From the NCBI GenBank assembly GCA_025594325.1, contig JANHCV010000001.1, forward strand, positions 3,286,001-3,350,000: DNA of 64,000 nucleotides, read 5' to 3'. A program made the translations under genes and the position numbers. The notes under the pieces were generated by a model, which was not told the DNA's origin, did no database searches, and saw only the letters and a program-made list of their open reading frames with translations. This stretch comes from Blastocladiella emersonii ATCC 22665 (taxonomy: Eukaryota > Blastocladiomycota > Blastocladiomycetes > Blastocladiales > Blastocladiaceae). Within the stretch, counting starts at the first letter, position 1. The number at the start of each line of letters is the position of its first letter. Shown in pieces: positions 55,094 through 64,000 of this stretch.

Positions 55094-56443
55094 CTAGGCC
55101 GCGACGCCCTGGACCAGGGCGCGCGACTTGACGTGGTTGTTGTTGCGGCGCTTCCCGCCGGCACCAGGCGACGGGTTGCGGCCCGACTTGGGCTTAGGCG
55201 AGGTAGGCGACGTCGATGACGAGCTCGCGCCGCCGCGCGGCGCCATGGTGGCCATGGTGACCTCGGCGGCGGGCGCGGTCGGCGGGGTCGTCGAAGCAGC
55301 GGCGGCGGTGTCGGGCGAGGCCTTGGACTTTTTGCGGCTCAGCGAGGCCTCGAAGGCTTCGGCGTCGAGCTGCTCGGTGGCGATGACCATGTCGTGCAGG
55401 CGGGCCTCGTCGACAAACATGTTGTGGTCCTCGGGGTAGTGGATGATGGGGTGGTCGGGCGACTTGGAGCACGCGATGGTGCGGATGACGCCGTCGATGA
55501 GCTCGGGGTCAGGGTCCGAGGCGGCGGGCGAGTGGTCGGCGTGGTGGTGGTGGTGCTCGTCGTCGTCCATGGCGAAGAGCTGGTCGTGGTGGTGGTGGTG
55601 GGCATGGTCGTGGTCGTCCTCGTCGTCTTCGGACCCGTAGCCGTCGTCGGACGAGCGGGGATGGTGGTGGTGGGCCGTCGGAAGCGCCGGCGGGGGCGGC
55701 AGCGAGAGGGCGAGGGCGCTGAGCGAGGGCGACGCGGACGCTGAGCTGCCGAACGAGACACCCGAGAGCGACGAGGCGAGCAGGGCCATCTGGCTCGGCG
55801 ACCCGGGCGACGCGAGGGCGCGCATGGCCGTCTCGACGGGCGGCGAGCGGACCACGAGCAGCGGCTCGCCGCGGCGCTCGCACACGTAGTAGTCGGCAAA
55901 GGCGCGCGCGGCGGGCGTCGTGAGCCCGCTGTCCGCAATGAGGCGCTCCAGCTTCTTCCACGACTTGCCCGAGTCGCGCGGCAGCACGCGCTCCGTGTTG
56001 TGCGCGAGGTCAAACGAGACCGACTTGCGGCGGCCGCCGGCGCCCGCGCTCGACGACGTCGGGGACGCGTGGTGGTGGGCGTGGTGGGAAGCGCGGTCAT
56101 GATGATGAAGCGAGCGTGCGAGTGGGGCCACGGGCTCAAACTTTTCGCCATCGACCGCACCCGACGCGCCGCCGGCCGCATCGAGCAGGTCGATGCCCGA
56201 GTCGAGGCGCGTCGCCGACGACAGGCGCGCGGGCAGCGACGACGACATGCCGGGCGCGAGCTGCAGGCGCGGGCGCAGGCCGACCGAGCCCGCGGCAACC
56301 ATGTTGGGCGACGCGGCCGTCGGCGAGCGCAGGGCGTCGCAGCGGGCGCGGCGCGAGACGGGGCCGGCCGCGATGGAGAGCGGCTGCGCGGGGGCGGTGG
56401 AGGCACGGCTGCTGCTGTTGTTGTTGGTTTTTCGGTGGGGCAT
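55094..56443 (-). CDS. His/Ser-rich protein with a possible PP1-docking motif
   Basis: Single exon, 449 aa, family not recognised. Residues 1-100 are disordered. About residues 133-190 form the most structured part (RRKSVSFDLAHNTERVLP, WKKLERLIADSGLTTPAARAFADYYVCERRGEPLL). KSVSFD fits the RVxF docking motif of protein phosphatase 1. A His/Asp-rich stretch (two runs of five histidines, among EDDEDDHD) could bind metal. A second conserved-looking segment (PELIDGVIRTIACSKSPDHPIIHYPEDHNMF) follows, then a basic Ser/Pro tail. It may be a PP1 regulatory subunit; that is inference from one short motif. Confidence 0.65.
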   Translation of the reverse strand: MPHRKTNNNSSSRASTAPAQPLSIAAGPVSRRARCDALRSPTAASPNMVAAGSVGLRPRLQLAPGMSSSLPARLSSATRLDSGIDLLDAAGGASGAVDGEKFEPVAPLARSLHHHDRASHHAHHHASPTSSSAGAGGRRKSVSFDLAHNTERVLPRDSGKSWKKLERLIADSGLTTPAARAFADYYVCERRGEPLLVVRSPPVETAMRALASPGSPSQMALLASSLSGVSFGSSASASPSLSALALSLPPPPALPTAHHHHPRSSDDGYGSEDDEDDHDHAHHHHHDQLFAMDDDEHHHHHADHSPAASDPDPELIDGVIRTIACSKSPDHPIIHYPEDHNMFVDEARLHDMVIATEQLDAEAFEASLSRKKSKASPDTAAAASTTPPTAPAAEVTMATMAPRGGASSSSTSPTSPKPKSGRNPSPGAGGKRRNNNHVKSRALVQGVAA

Positions 56444-57064
56444 GATGTGGAAGGTTTCTCAGGTTCGGTGTCGACGGGGATAGCTTCGTTGCTGCTGGGC
56501 GGTGCTCGCGGAGGGCAAGAGGGTGGGGAGGAGGGGGCAGACGTTGCTGCGGAAGAGCATAGAACAGGGGAACGGCGCAACGATGTCGGCAGTGGGCCGC
56601 GTTGCGAACTAGGGGAAGTGGAAAGGGGGGAGGGGACGGGCCGACGGAGGGCCGTGGTCGCTGTGGTGTGTGTGTCGCTGCGAGTCGCGGAGCAGGGCAA
56701 GTGGGCGGCGTAGCGTTCAAGGAGAGCTCGTAGGGAGAGCTCGTAGGGAGAGCGAGAGTTGAGGGGCGACCGCGGGTCTTGAAGAAGCCCCAGCCATATC
56801 GATGGAAGCCCTGCCGAAGCCAAGCGAAAACGAAAAACGCGTTGTGACTCGCCCGTCGCGTCACGCGCCCGCTCGCTTAGCCACCACCTGACCCTCATCA
56901 CGTGAGCGGGAGACACCAATGGCGCGACACGCGACGCGACGCGACGCGCGCGTTTACCCGCACCGCTGGTCGCGTTTCCAACAGGCTAACCACTCGATAC
57001 GACTATCACGGAAGGAAAGACGGAGCTGATGAACTAGAGCGAGCGCAACTGCACCACCACCACC
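56444..57064. other. Divergent intergenic region
   Basis: Leader and promoter DNA of the His/Ser-rich gene (left) and the unknown gene at 57065 (right). A tandem GGGAGAGCTCGTA duplication occurs near 56722-56747, and repeats of GCGAC near 56930. Nothing coding is seen. Confidence 0.4.
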
Positions 57065-59378
57065 ATGTCGTCGCCGTCGCCGCAGGCGCCCTTTTTCCGC
57101 GAGCTGCTGGCCGTCGCGAACCGCTTGGCCAAGGTGTTCGGCCCTCCGGGGTTCGAAGAGCTGGCCAACGGGCCGGGCCTCAATTCGCCTAAGGACAAGC
57201 TCGATGCGCTCATGTCCAAGCTGCTCCCGCGCCAGGTCGTCCTGCGCGCGTGGAGCAAGCTGATCCTCGAGCGGTACACGGCCGCCGACGAGTCTTCGGA
57301 GCTGATCCTCAAGGACGCGCTAGCCTGGCTGCCGCGCGCCTACGAGTCGCACTGCCTACAGGACCCCGAGGACCTGTTCGCGCGTATCTGCGTGTTCGGC
57401 GCGGTCCGCCGGCTGTGGAAGTCGACGACGATCCTCGACGAGTCATCGGGCCTCATGGGCGTCCTGAGCCCCGTCGTCAAGCTGCACCACTTCCCCGACC
57501 ACCTACTGACGCTGCCCGTCGACCTGATGCCGTGGATCCACTCGCTCGACGCGACGCTCGTCCGCCTCGCGCCCAAGGAGGTGGTCCACGCCGTGCTCAG
57601 CCTGCCGTTCACAAAGCCCGACTGGGACGACGAGCGCCAGCTGCTCGAGTCCATGATGAGCGCGCGCATCCGTACCGACACCTTCCACGGCCTCCACATG
57701 CACGCCCAGCTGCTGACCATGGCCCTGCGGTCGCCGGACAGCGAGTCCAACTCGGCCTACGAGGAGAAGCTGACGTGGATGCTCCGCGTGATGCATGGTA
57801 TGGGATACGTTGCGGCCGATCGAGCGCTCGGGCTGACGGGCGCAACGTCGTGTAGACGGTCTCAACTCGTCCTACACGCTGCCGTCGTCGGTCATCGCCA
57901 TGCTCCAGCAGCTCATCGGCGACATCGAAAGTCTCGAGAACGCCAACCTCTCGTCGCACTGCGCTCAAATGGCTCCGTGTACGTTTCACTCCCGTGCTTG
58001 GCTCTCGCTCGCTGCTGACATAAATCCGTGATCTAGTCATTACGAACAAGGCGGCCAAGACCGGTCCGCCCATGGCCATCTTCCCCGACGTGGTCCCGCC
58101 CTTCATCGCCGTACGTGGCCACGCAACCGTCGCTTCTCGCGCGCACTCACCTCCCGAGTCTCGAACAGAGCTTCCTCACGGACACGACCAAGGACCGCGT
58201 CAATTTCTCCAACGCGCAGGAGCTCAAGTTCGTCAACAACATTGTCGAGCAGGACATGGTACTCGCGTCACTCGAGGGCATCTGGGTCCAGCTCGACTCG
58301 GACACGGACCGCCTCGTCATGCCGACCCAGATCACGGTCCAGGAGCAGGCGCTCGATGTACGATGCGATGCGACCCGCGGACTGCACTGCCGCTGACCAC
58401 GAGCCGTGATACAGGAAACTCTCATTTCGTGCGCGCCGGGCGTCTTCGACCTCTCCTACAACTGCATCACCTGGAGCGGCATCGAGCGCGACGCGAACCC
58501 GGCCACGGCGACGTATGCGCCCGCGCTCACGCTCTTGTACGCTTCTCGAATCATGTCGACGCGACCTATCTCGACTGACCTTCCACAAAACTAGCTTCCC
58601 GCTGATCCAGCGCTTCTCGCTGGGCCGCGTGGTCGACGCGACAAGCCTGCCGCACGCGTCGCACACGCTGCACACGATCGGGACGGCGCGGCGCGAGGAG
58701 ACCATGATGATCAAGGCCTTCTACCTGAACATCTGCACGGCCGAGCAGACGTTCCGGTTCTATCCGTTCTACGAGCACGAGATCTACCGCGTGGTCGAGA
58801 TGGTGACGAACGCGACGGGCCTGACGCCGTTCAAGGAGGCGCAGTTTGTCAAGTACACGGTGGCCAAGCGGCTGCAGATCACGCGGCACCGGATCCTCGA
58901 GCACCTGGTCGGCAATCTCGACCACCCGTGGATCGACCACTCGGCCGAGCTGATCCGCGTGCTGCGCAAGCTGACGCAGGAGCGCGAGCCGCAGACGCTG
59001 TTCGACGTGGAGCGCCTGTACCACAGCTGCCGCCAGGAGGTCGAGGTCACCAAGGAGACGTTGCACCACCTGAGGCTCATCTGGCACAACTCGCAGTCCG
59101 AGGGCGTGCGCATGAAGGTGCTCGCCCTCGTCGACCGGCTGCTCGACCGGTCCATCATGCGCGAGGGCGACCCCAACTTCACCACGCTGTACCGGTGGCT
59201 GCGCCACCTCGAGGAGACGGTCTCGCCGTACAAGAGCGCCGAGAGCCTCAAGATCATCCTGGTCCTGCTCCAGCGCGCCAAGGCCATCCAGCTTGACCCG
59301 CTCACGCCCCAGACCCAGGTCCAGGCGTCGTTCGACCACCTCGGCGAGTACACGCGCTTCTGCTCGTACTACGCGTGA
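57065..59378 (+). CDS. Conserved-looking protein of unknown function
   Basis: Six exons (57065-57797, 57856-57978, 58037-58110, 58169-58357, 58415-58536, 58595-59378) join to 674 aa with every splice restoring frame. The protein is mostly alpha-helical. The N-terminal half is rich in Leu/Arg helices (RQVVLRAWSKLILERYT, AFARICVFGAVRRLW-like). A beta-type middle follows (VLASLEGIWVQLDSDTDRLVMPTQITV). The C-terminal 260 residues are again helical (QFVKYTVAKRLQITRHRILEHLV, LIWHNSQSEGVRMKVLALVDRLL). There is no signal peptide, membrane segment or catalytic motif. I do not recognise the family; the helical ends resemble scaffold or HEAT-like proteins. Confidence 0.72.
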
Positions 59379-59469
59379 ACTACGTGTTTGGTGGGGGAAA
59401 ATAGTACATTTTCAAAACGGTGTACACGGTGTGAGGGTATGGATACAGATCAGGATGTGGCCGACAGCA

Positions 59470-60312
59470 CTACTCCTCGGCGTGGGCGGTAGCATCGCCG
59501 TCATCGGTCGAGCGGGCGCTGCCGTACGCGAGCAGTCCGTACGAGGCGCGGATCCACGCGCGCTCGTCGCAGTAGACGGCGTAGTCGTCGATGAGCAGCG
59601 CGGCCTTGAGCGCGTCGAGCGACGTACGCCCGACGTCGCACCCGCACGCGAGGTAGCTCTGGACCGTCTGGAACGCGCGCCACGCGGCCGACTTGCGGGC
59701 GGGATCGCCGTCGACAATGTGCTCGAGGAAGTAGTACCGGCCGTCGCCGCCGGGCGCGAGTACGCGCGCCACCTCGGCCAGGTACCACGGGAGCACGGGC
59801 AGCGGGATCGTGCACAGGACCAGCGTGCAGCAGATGACGCGCTGCGACCGCGACGCGAACGGGAACATGCACGGCGTGGTGCGCGGGTCGGCGAGGTCCG
59901 CGGGCGCGATCCCGAGCGCCGTGGCGACACGGAGTGCGGTCTTGCGCAGCTCGGCCTCGTCGTCGTGGCTGCCGTCCGTGCGCAGCAGGCCGCGCGCCTT
60001 GGCCTCGTCGAGCGTCAGGTACGTGTGGTGGCGCACAAACACGCCGCGCTCGGCGGCCTTGGCCATGAGTGACTCGGGCACGGTGCCGAGCGGCGACAGC
60101 GTCTCGATGGCGGTGACGTGGTCCGGGTAGCACGGGAAATTGAGGCCGGTGCCCGGCCCGACCTCGAGGACCGACGACACGTCGCGCGGGATCTGTGTCA
60201 GCAGCTGCCGCCGCATGTGCTGCAGCGTCGGCAGGTTGCCGAGGACCAGGTCCATGAGCGGGTTCGCGACAAACTTCTCATAGGCAGCGGATAGCATCGA
60301 GGTCACGGTCAT
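59470..60312 (-). CDS. METTL7-like SAM-dependent methyltransferase
   Basis: Single exon, 280 aa. Class I methyltransferase fold with SAM motif I VLEVGPGTGLNF near residue 48 and the post-I acidic residue in AIETL. The core strand VICCTLVLCTIPLP and the motif RVLAPGGDGRYYFLEHI are characteristic of the METTL7/UbiE-like group, whose animal members methylate alkyl thiols. The N-terminal helix (LSAAYEKFVANPLMDLVLG) could be a membrane association segment. There is an unusual internal insertion (residues about 85-140). Substrate unknown. It is divergent from another methyltransferase gene. Confidence 0.82.
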   Translation of the reverse strand: MTVTSMLSAAYEKFVANPLMDLVLGNLPTLQHMRRQLLTQIPRDVSSVLEVGPGTGLNFPCYPDHVTAIETLSPLGTVPESLMAKAAERGVFVRHHTYLTLDEAKARGLLRTDGSHDDEAELRKTALRVATALGIAPADLADPRTTPCMFPFASRSQRVICCTLVLCTIPLPVLPWYLAEVARVLAPGGDGRYYFLEHIVDGDPARKSAAWRAFQTVQSYLACGCDVGRTSLDALKAALLIDDYAVYCDERAWIRASYGLLAYGSARSTDDGDATAHAEE

Positions 60313-60851
60313 GGTGCATGCGATTCATCCAGCGAGGGTCGCTTGCGAGAGCGAGAGCGAGAACGGGCGGCAGCGGGCGAGTTGCCACGCTGGCCGACCG
60401 GGGGCCTGCTCGCTCGACTCAGCGTTGCGGAAGGCGGGGGGAGCGGGGAAGGTGGGCGGGCGTGGGAGCAAGTCCGAACGGGGCGACTGACCCCCAATGT
60501 GTGAGCGGTTCGCTCGATCCGGCAGGCCGGCGCTCTCCCTCACGCCTGACATCATGCAGCTCTTCACGGAATGCATCGAGTGCCGAGGGATCCGAGAGCA
60601 CGACGCGTCGGCGCGGACATCGTCCGACAGCAGCGACGTCGGCGGCGCGTGCCGACTGAGTCGGTCAGAGCAGCAGCCGTGGGAGGACCCGTGAGGCGCA
60701 ACGCGTGGCGCGCGCGCGCATGCGAGCGCCCGTCAACATCCCGACCAAGCATCAACACGCGGGCTCGCATCAGAGGGGGCTGGCTATAAGAAGGGGCGCG
60801 GGACCAGGCGCCGCGACGGCCGACATCCGCGCTCTCTGTGTATTGCTGCCC
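60313..60851. other. Divergent intergenic region between two methyltransferase genes
   Basis: It contains the TATA-like element of the right-hand gene. No coding signal is seen, and the open frames that cross it look accidental. Confidence 0.4.
60783..60792 (+). promoter_or_regulatory. TATA-box candidate for the TMT-like gene
   Basis: GCTATAAGAA, about 65 bp before the 60852 ATG, matching the spacing seen at the other TATA candidates in the window. Confidence 0.45.
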
Positions 60852-61850
60852 ATGTTATCAACAACCCGAGCCTCCGTTGCTCGCATCTTCTCGACCCGCA
60901 CTGCTGCCGTCATGACCACGTCCGCAACCTCGATCGCCGTCGAGACCAGCTTCCGTGACCGCTTCGGCGCGGCTGCGGCGACCTACTCCAAGTCGCGCCC
61001 GACGTACCCGCCCGAGCTCTACGCGTACCTCGCCTCGGTCGCGCCCGGACGCGCCGTCGGCATCGACGTCGGGTGCGGCTCGGGGCAGGCATCGCGCAAC
61101 CTCGTCGACCACTTTGACCGCGTCATCGCGTGCGACGGGAGCGAGGGCCAGATCGCCCAGGCGCGCCAGGTGCTAGGTGGCGTCAAGGGCCTCGAGTTCC
61201 ACGTACGCGCGCTCTTCGTTACGCGGTTGAGGGCGACGCGGTTGCTGACTTGTTCGCTGTTAGGTCACCACGGCCGAGTCGCTTACCAAGCTCGCCGACA
61301 AGGGGTCCGTCGATCTTATCACCGTCGCTCAGGGTACGCGTCGCGATCATCGCACCGCGACCTGTCCTGACCATGTCGCACCGTGTATGTAGCGATCCAC
61401 TGGTTCGATCTCCCGACCTTCTACGCCCAGGCCGACACGCTGCTCCGCCCCGGTGGCATCCTCGCCGCCTGGACCTACCCGATTCCGTCGTTCCTCGACG
61501 AGCCCGCGCTCAACACCACGTTCCACGCCTTCTACCAGTCGCTGCACGCCGAGGGCTTCTGGGACGGCATCATCCGCAAGTACGTCGACTCGCTGTACGC
61601 CGACCTGCCGTGGCCGTACCCGTCGCTCGACCCGGCCCCCGCCCCGTGGCGCGTCGAGCGCGCGTGGCAGCGCACCGACCTCGACGGGTTCCTCGCGTCG
61701 TGGAGCGCCGTTGGCAACGCCAAGCGCACGCAGAACCGCGACGTGATCGCCGAGTGGGCCGACCGCTTCGACGCCGCGTGGCCCAAGGGCAAGACCGAGG
61801 TCAAAATCGAGTGGTCAATCCACATGAAGGTTGGGCGTAAGCCAGAGTAG
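60852..61850 (+). CDS. Trans-aconitate/Crg1-type methyltransferase, possibly mitochondrial
   Basis: Class I SAM methyltransferase of the fungal TMT1/CRG1 group. Exons 60852-61202, 61264-61333 and 61393-61850 give 292 aa. The first 24 residues (MLSTTRASVARIFSTRTAAVM) look like a mitochondrial presequence. An internal ATG at 60913 would give a cytosolic form. Domain features are the FRDRFGAAAATYSKSRPTYP head, motif I IDVGCGSGQASRNL, ACDGSEGQ, and ITVAQAIHWFDLP (completed across a splice), which is typical of this group. RPGGILAAWTYP and the C-terminal WRVERAW/FLASWSAV segment follow. Substrate cannot be told from sequence. Confidence 0.85.
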
Positions 61851-61924
61851 TCGCTGATGCTGGCCAGTCGACCGTGCAAATTTTGGATACACTTCTATGA
61901 ATCTACCACCGTCCCCGTCTTCTA

Positions 61925-64000
61925 TCACGCACTCACCATCCCCGCCGCCTGCGCGACCTTGCGCGCGACAACGTCGTCGCCCTTACGGCGGCGGAACCCG
62001 ACCGCGCGCCCACGCGCGTGTCCCGCGAGCGCCGTGGCGACACTTGCGCCGACCGGATGGTGCGCGCCGGGCAACGTCGCGTTGAAAGTACGTCTGACCA
62101 TGGGGTCCTGGGACCCGACGCCGATCCCGTACGCGTTGGGCGCCGGGTGCGTGTGTCGCGGCGACACAAGGCGCGGCTGGCGGCTGACGAACACGGCGCG
62201 CGCCGCGGCCGCGGGCCCGCGCGGGAGCGGCGACGGCTCGTACTCGCCCGGTCCGGGGCCCTCGGCGGGCACGATGCCCGCGGACCGGTCGCACGGGGTC
62301 GCGCCGAGGTCCGGCGCACCGCCTGCGCCGCGCTGCACGCCCAGCCGGCCCTTGGTCCGCAGCGCCGTGTACGCGCCCGCCACGTCGTAGGTCCCCGGCG
62401 GCGGGCCCGACGGGTCGCTGCCCGCGAACCGCTCGCGCTGGGTTCCGAACGCCGGCGCGACGGCGCCGTCGGGCCGCGACCGCGAGAACTGGTGCACGGG
62501 ACCGACGAGCCGCTTCGACCCCTGCGACCGCTTCCCGGTGCGCGACACGGGCTCGCCCGACGTGTACGTCGCGGGACCGGGCGTCCGTTTCGCGGGCGCG
62601 AGCGAGCGCTCCGTCTCGGAGAAGCGCTGCGTCGCGGTCCCGAACGGCGCCGCGGACGCGGGACGGCCGAGCGCCTGCGACTTGCGCAGCAGCGACGTCG
62701 CGATCGTGTACTTGCCCGGCCCGGGCGCGTCGGCGCCGGACGAGGTGGTGGTGGTTGTCGTCGTGGGCGTCGTGCCCGAGCGAAGCGGGCTCGACTTGTC
62801 CATGAGCTTGCGGTTCTCGGACGAGTTGAACGGCTTCATGGCGACGTGCAGCGGTTTGCGCTGCTTGGTCGCCTCGACAATGTCGTAGGCGCCCGGGCCG
62901 GGGATCGAGGCCGGCGGCATCGGGTTGCCCGTCGAGAACGGGTCGGCTGTCGGCGTGATAGACGAGTTGACAGCCTTGGCTACAGGGTTAAGCGTCAGTC
63001 AGCTGACGTCGGCGGCCATGAGCTACGATCACCTACACAGAATCGGTCCCTTCTTGAGATGCGACGCGTGCGCGCGCGGCATATCGTAGCTGCCGGGCCC
63101 CGGAACAGCCTGCCGCTGGGCCTCGTTGATCACATAGTCGCCGAACCGGATGCACCGCGACTCGTGCGACGGGTGCCACTCGGGCTTCTTGTCGCGGAAC
63201 GCCTGCCACGCCGCCGCCACGTTGTAGTTGCCGGGCCCCGGGTTCGCGCCCTCCTTCCACAGCTGCCGCTTGCTCGTCGACTTGGCGAACGAGGTGCCCG
63301 CACTCTCGCGAATGAAGCCGCCGTGCCCGAGGAGCTTGGCGCTGGCCTACACGAGCGAAGGATCGTTAGTGACAACGGCGAGATCCGCGAACGGTGACCG
63401 TACATCGCTGGCGCTCGCGAGCTTGCGCAGAGTCAGGTCACCCGCTACAAACAGCACGAGGTGAGCACATCGTTTCTCGCTTCGGATGCGCTCGATAACG
63501 TACTCGAAGACTCCTCGTAGCCATACGACTGCGCGCCGTACGGGATTGACGGCGGGACAAACTTGCGCTTCCACTGGATCCGCGAGCTGCTCGGCGGCGG
63601 CTCGCGCGTCTGCCGCGTCGCGTACAGGAGCTGGGTCGGGCGGTCGACGACGGTCGTGTCGTACGACCCGGGACCCGGCGCGCGCTGCGCCGGATCAGCG
63701 AACCGCGGTGTCCGCGAGGCGCCGAACGGGACCGCTTTCACGGGCTGGTGGTCCTCAACATCGGCGGGCTCGTAGGTACCCGGCGCGGGGCCCGACCGGC
63801 GGGCCACCTCGTCAAAGTAGCATACTCGCGGGGTGATGCTCGAGAAGGGTGCGGCACTGCATGGAGCGGGTTAGCATCCGCCGGGTGCGTTTTGGACGAC
63901 CAGCTCACATACGCCTGTGGCAGAGTCGACGACGGCAGCACCGTGGCCGTCGGGTCCTCCTGGTAGTAGCCCGGCCCGATGTTCGGGTTCGTGGTGGTCG
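61925..64000 (-). CDS. SHIPPO (sperm-tail PG-rich) repeat protein, 5' end beyond window
   Basis: Minus-strand exons within the window are 63913-64000 (incomplete), 63504-63856, 63404-63444, 63037-63346 and 61925-62979, all joining in frame. At least ten Pro-Gly-Pro-Gly-x-Tyr units are visible: IGPGYYQE, PAPGTYEP, PGPGSYDT, PGPGNYNV, PGPGSYDM, PGPGAYDI, PGPGKYTI, PGPATY, PPPGTYDV and PGPGEYEP. Such STPGR/SHIPPO proteins (ODF3, STPG) are microtubule-associated and mostly ciliary. Between repeats lie Ser/Thr/Arg-rich linkers with FG-type motifs (APFGTATQRFSETERS). The chosen end is the TGA at 61925, but a GTGAGT just before it leaves a further 3' exon possible. It converges with the methyltransferase gene 74 bp away. 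Confidence 0.85.

Noticed and set aside
1-64000. CRISPR arrays, prophage or bacterial-type gene clusters
   Set aside because: None seen. Introns, mitochondrial presequences and eukaryotic families show nuclear fungal DNA.

Overview
The window is nuclear DNA from a GC-rich fungus. Genes are densely packed, on both strands, with strong G/C preference at third codon positions. They carry zero to five short introns (mostly 50-85 nt) with GTACG-type donors and TGTAG-type acceptors. There are no operons or ribosome binding sites, and the proteins are typical eukaryotic housekeeping families. Lineage is inferred, not proven. An ARL6/BBS3 GTPase, a large sperm-tail PG-rich (SHIPPO) repeat protein and a Lys/Gly-headed coiled-coil protein lie in one 64 kb stretch. 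That is a ciliary signature and favours a flagellated (zoosporic) fungus, for example a GC-rich Blastocladiomycota or Chytridiomycota relative. A yeast-like basidiomycete such as Trichosporonales would also fit the intron style and remains the alternative.

Layout. 0-8 kb: VPS39/Vam6 (runs off the left edge), divergent from LMBD1 (lysosomal cobalamin-transporter family); an ACAD11-like acyl-CoA dehydrogenase; threonine synthase. 8-20 kb: a small Q-rich protein, a neutral-sphingomyelinase-like EEP enzyme, threonyl-tRNA synthetase, a WDR26/Gid7 subunit of the GID/CTLH ubiquitin ligase, and a polytopic membrane protein of unknown family. 20-33 kb: a Gly/Ala-rich secreted repeat protein, an NADPH oxidase, the coiled-coil protein, a STYX-like phosphatase-fold protein, an amidase, a ZNF511-like zinc-finger protein and a Caf16-type ABC ATPase.

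32.5-40.4 kb is the accessory part. It holds a frameshifted fragment of an AAA ATPase gene and a complete 2.2 kb Harbinger-type DNA transposon. The transposon has 113-bp inverted termini (one mismatch) and a transposase cut by one in-frame TAG. Next come the intact relative of the broken AAA gene and a large inverted-repeat (foldback) element with about 340-bp arms. 40.4-51 kb: CLU1/eIF3-associated clustered-mitochondria protein, isovaleryl-CoA dehydrogenase, and a tandem array of three paralogous seven-helix membrane proteins whose last copy is a pseudogene. 51-64 kb: COX10, a Pro-rich protein, ARL6, a His/Ser-rich protein, a conserved unknown, a METTL7-like and a TMT/Crg1-like methyltransferase, and the SHIPPO-repeat gene running off the right edge.

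Functional themes: mitochondrial and amino-acid metabolism (COX10, IVD, ACAD, THR4, CLU1, ThrRS), vacuole/lysosome function (VPS39, LMBD1), signalling and redox (NOX, sphingomyelinase, STYX), and cilium-linked genes. The best candidates for undescribed biology are the seven-helix tandem family, the transposon with its accessory ORF, and the ciliary-type gene set.
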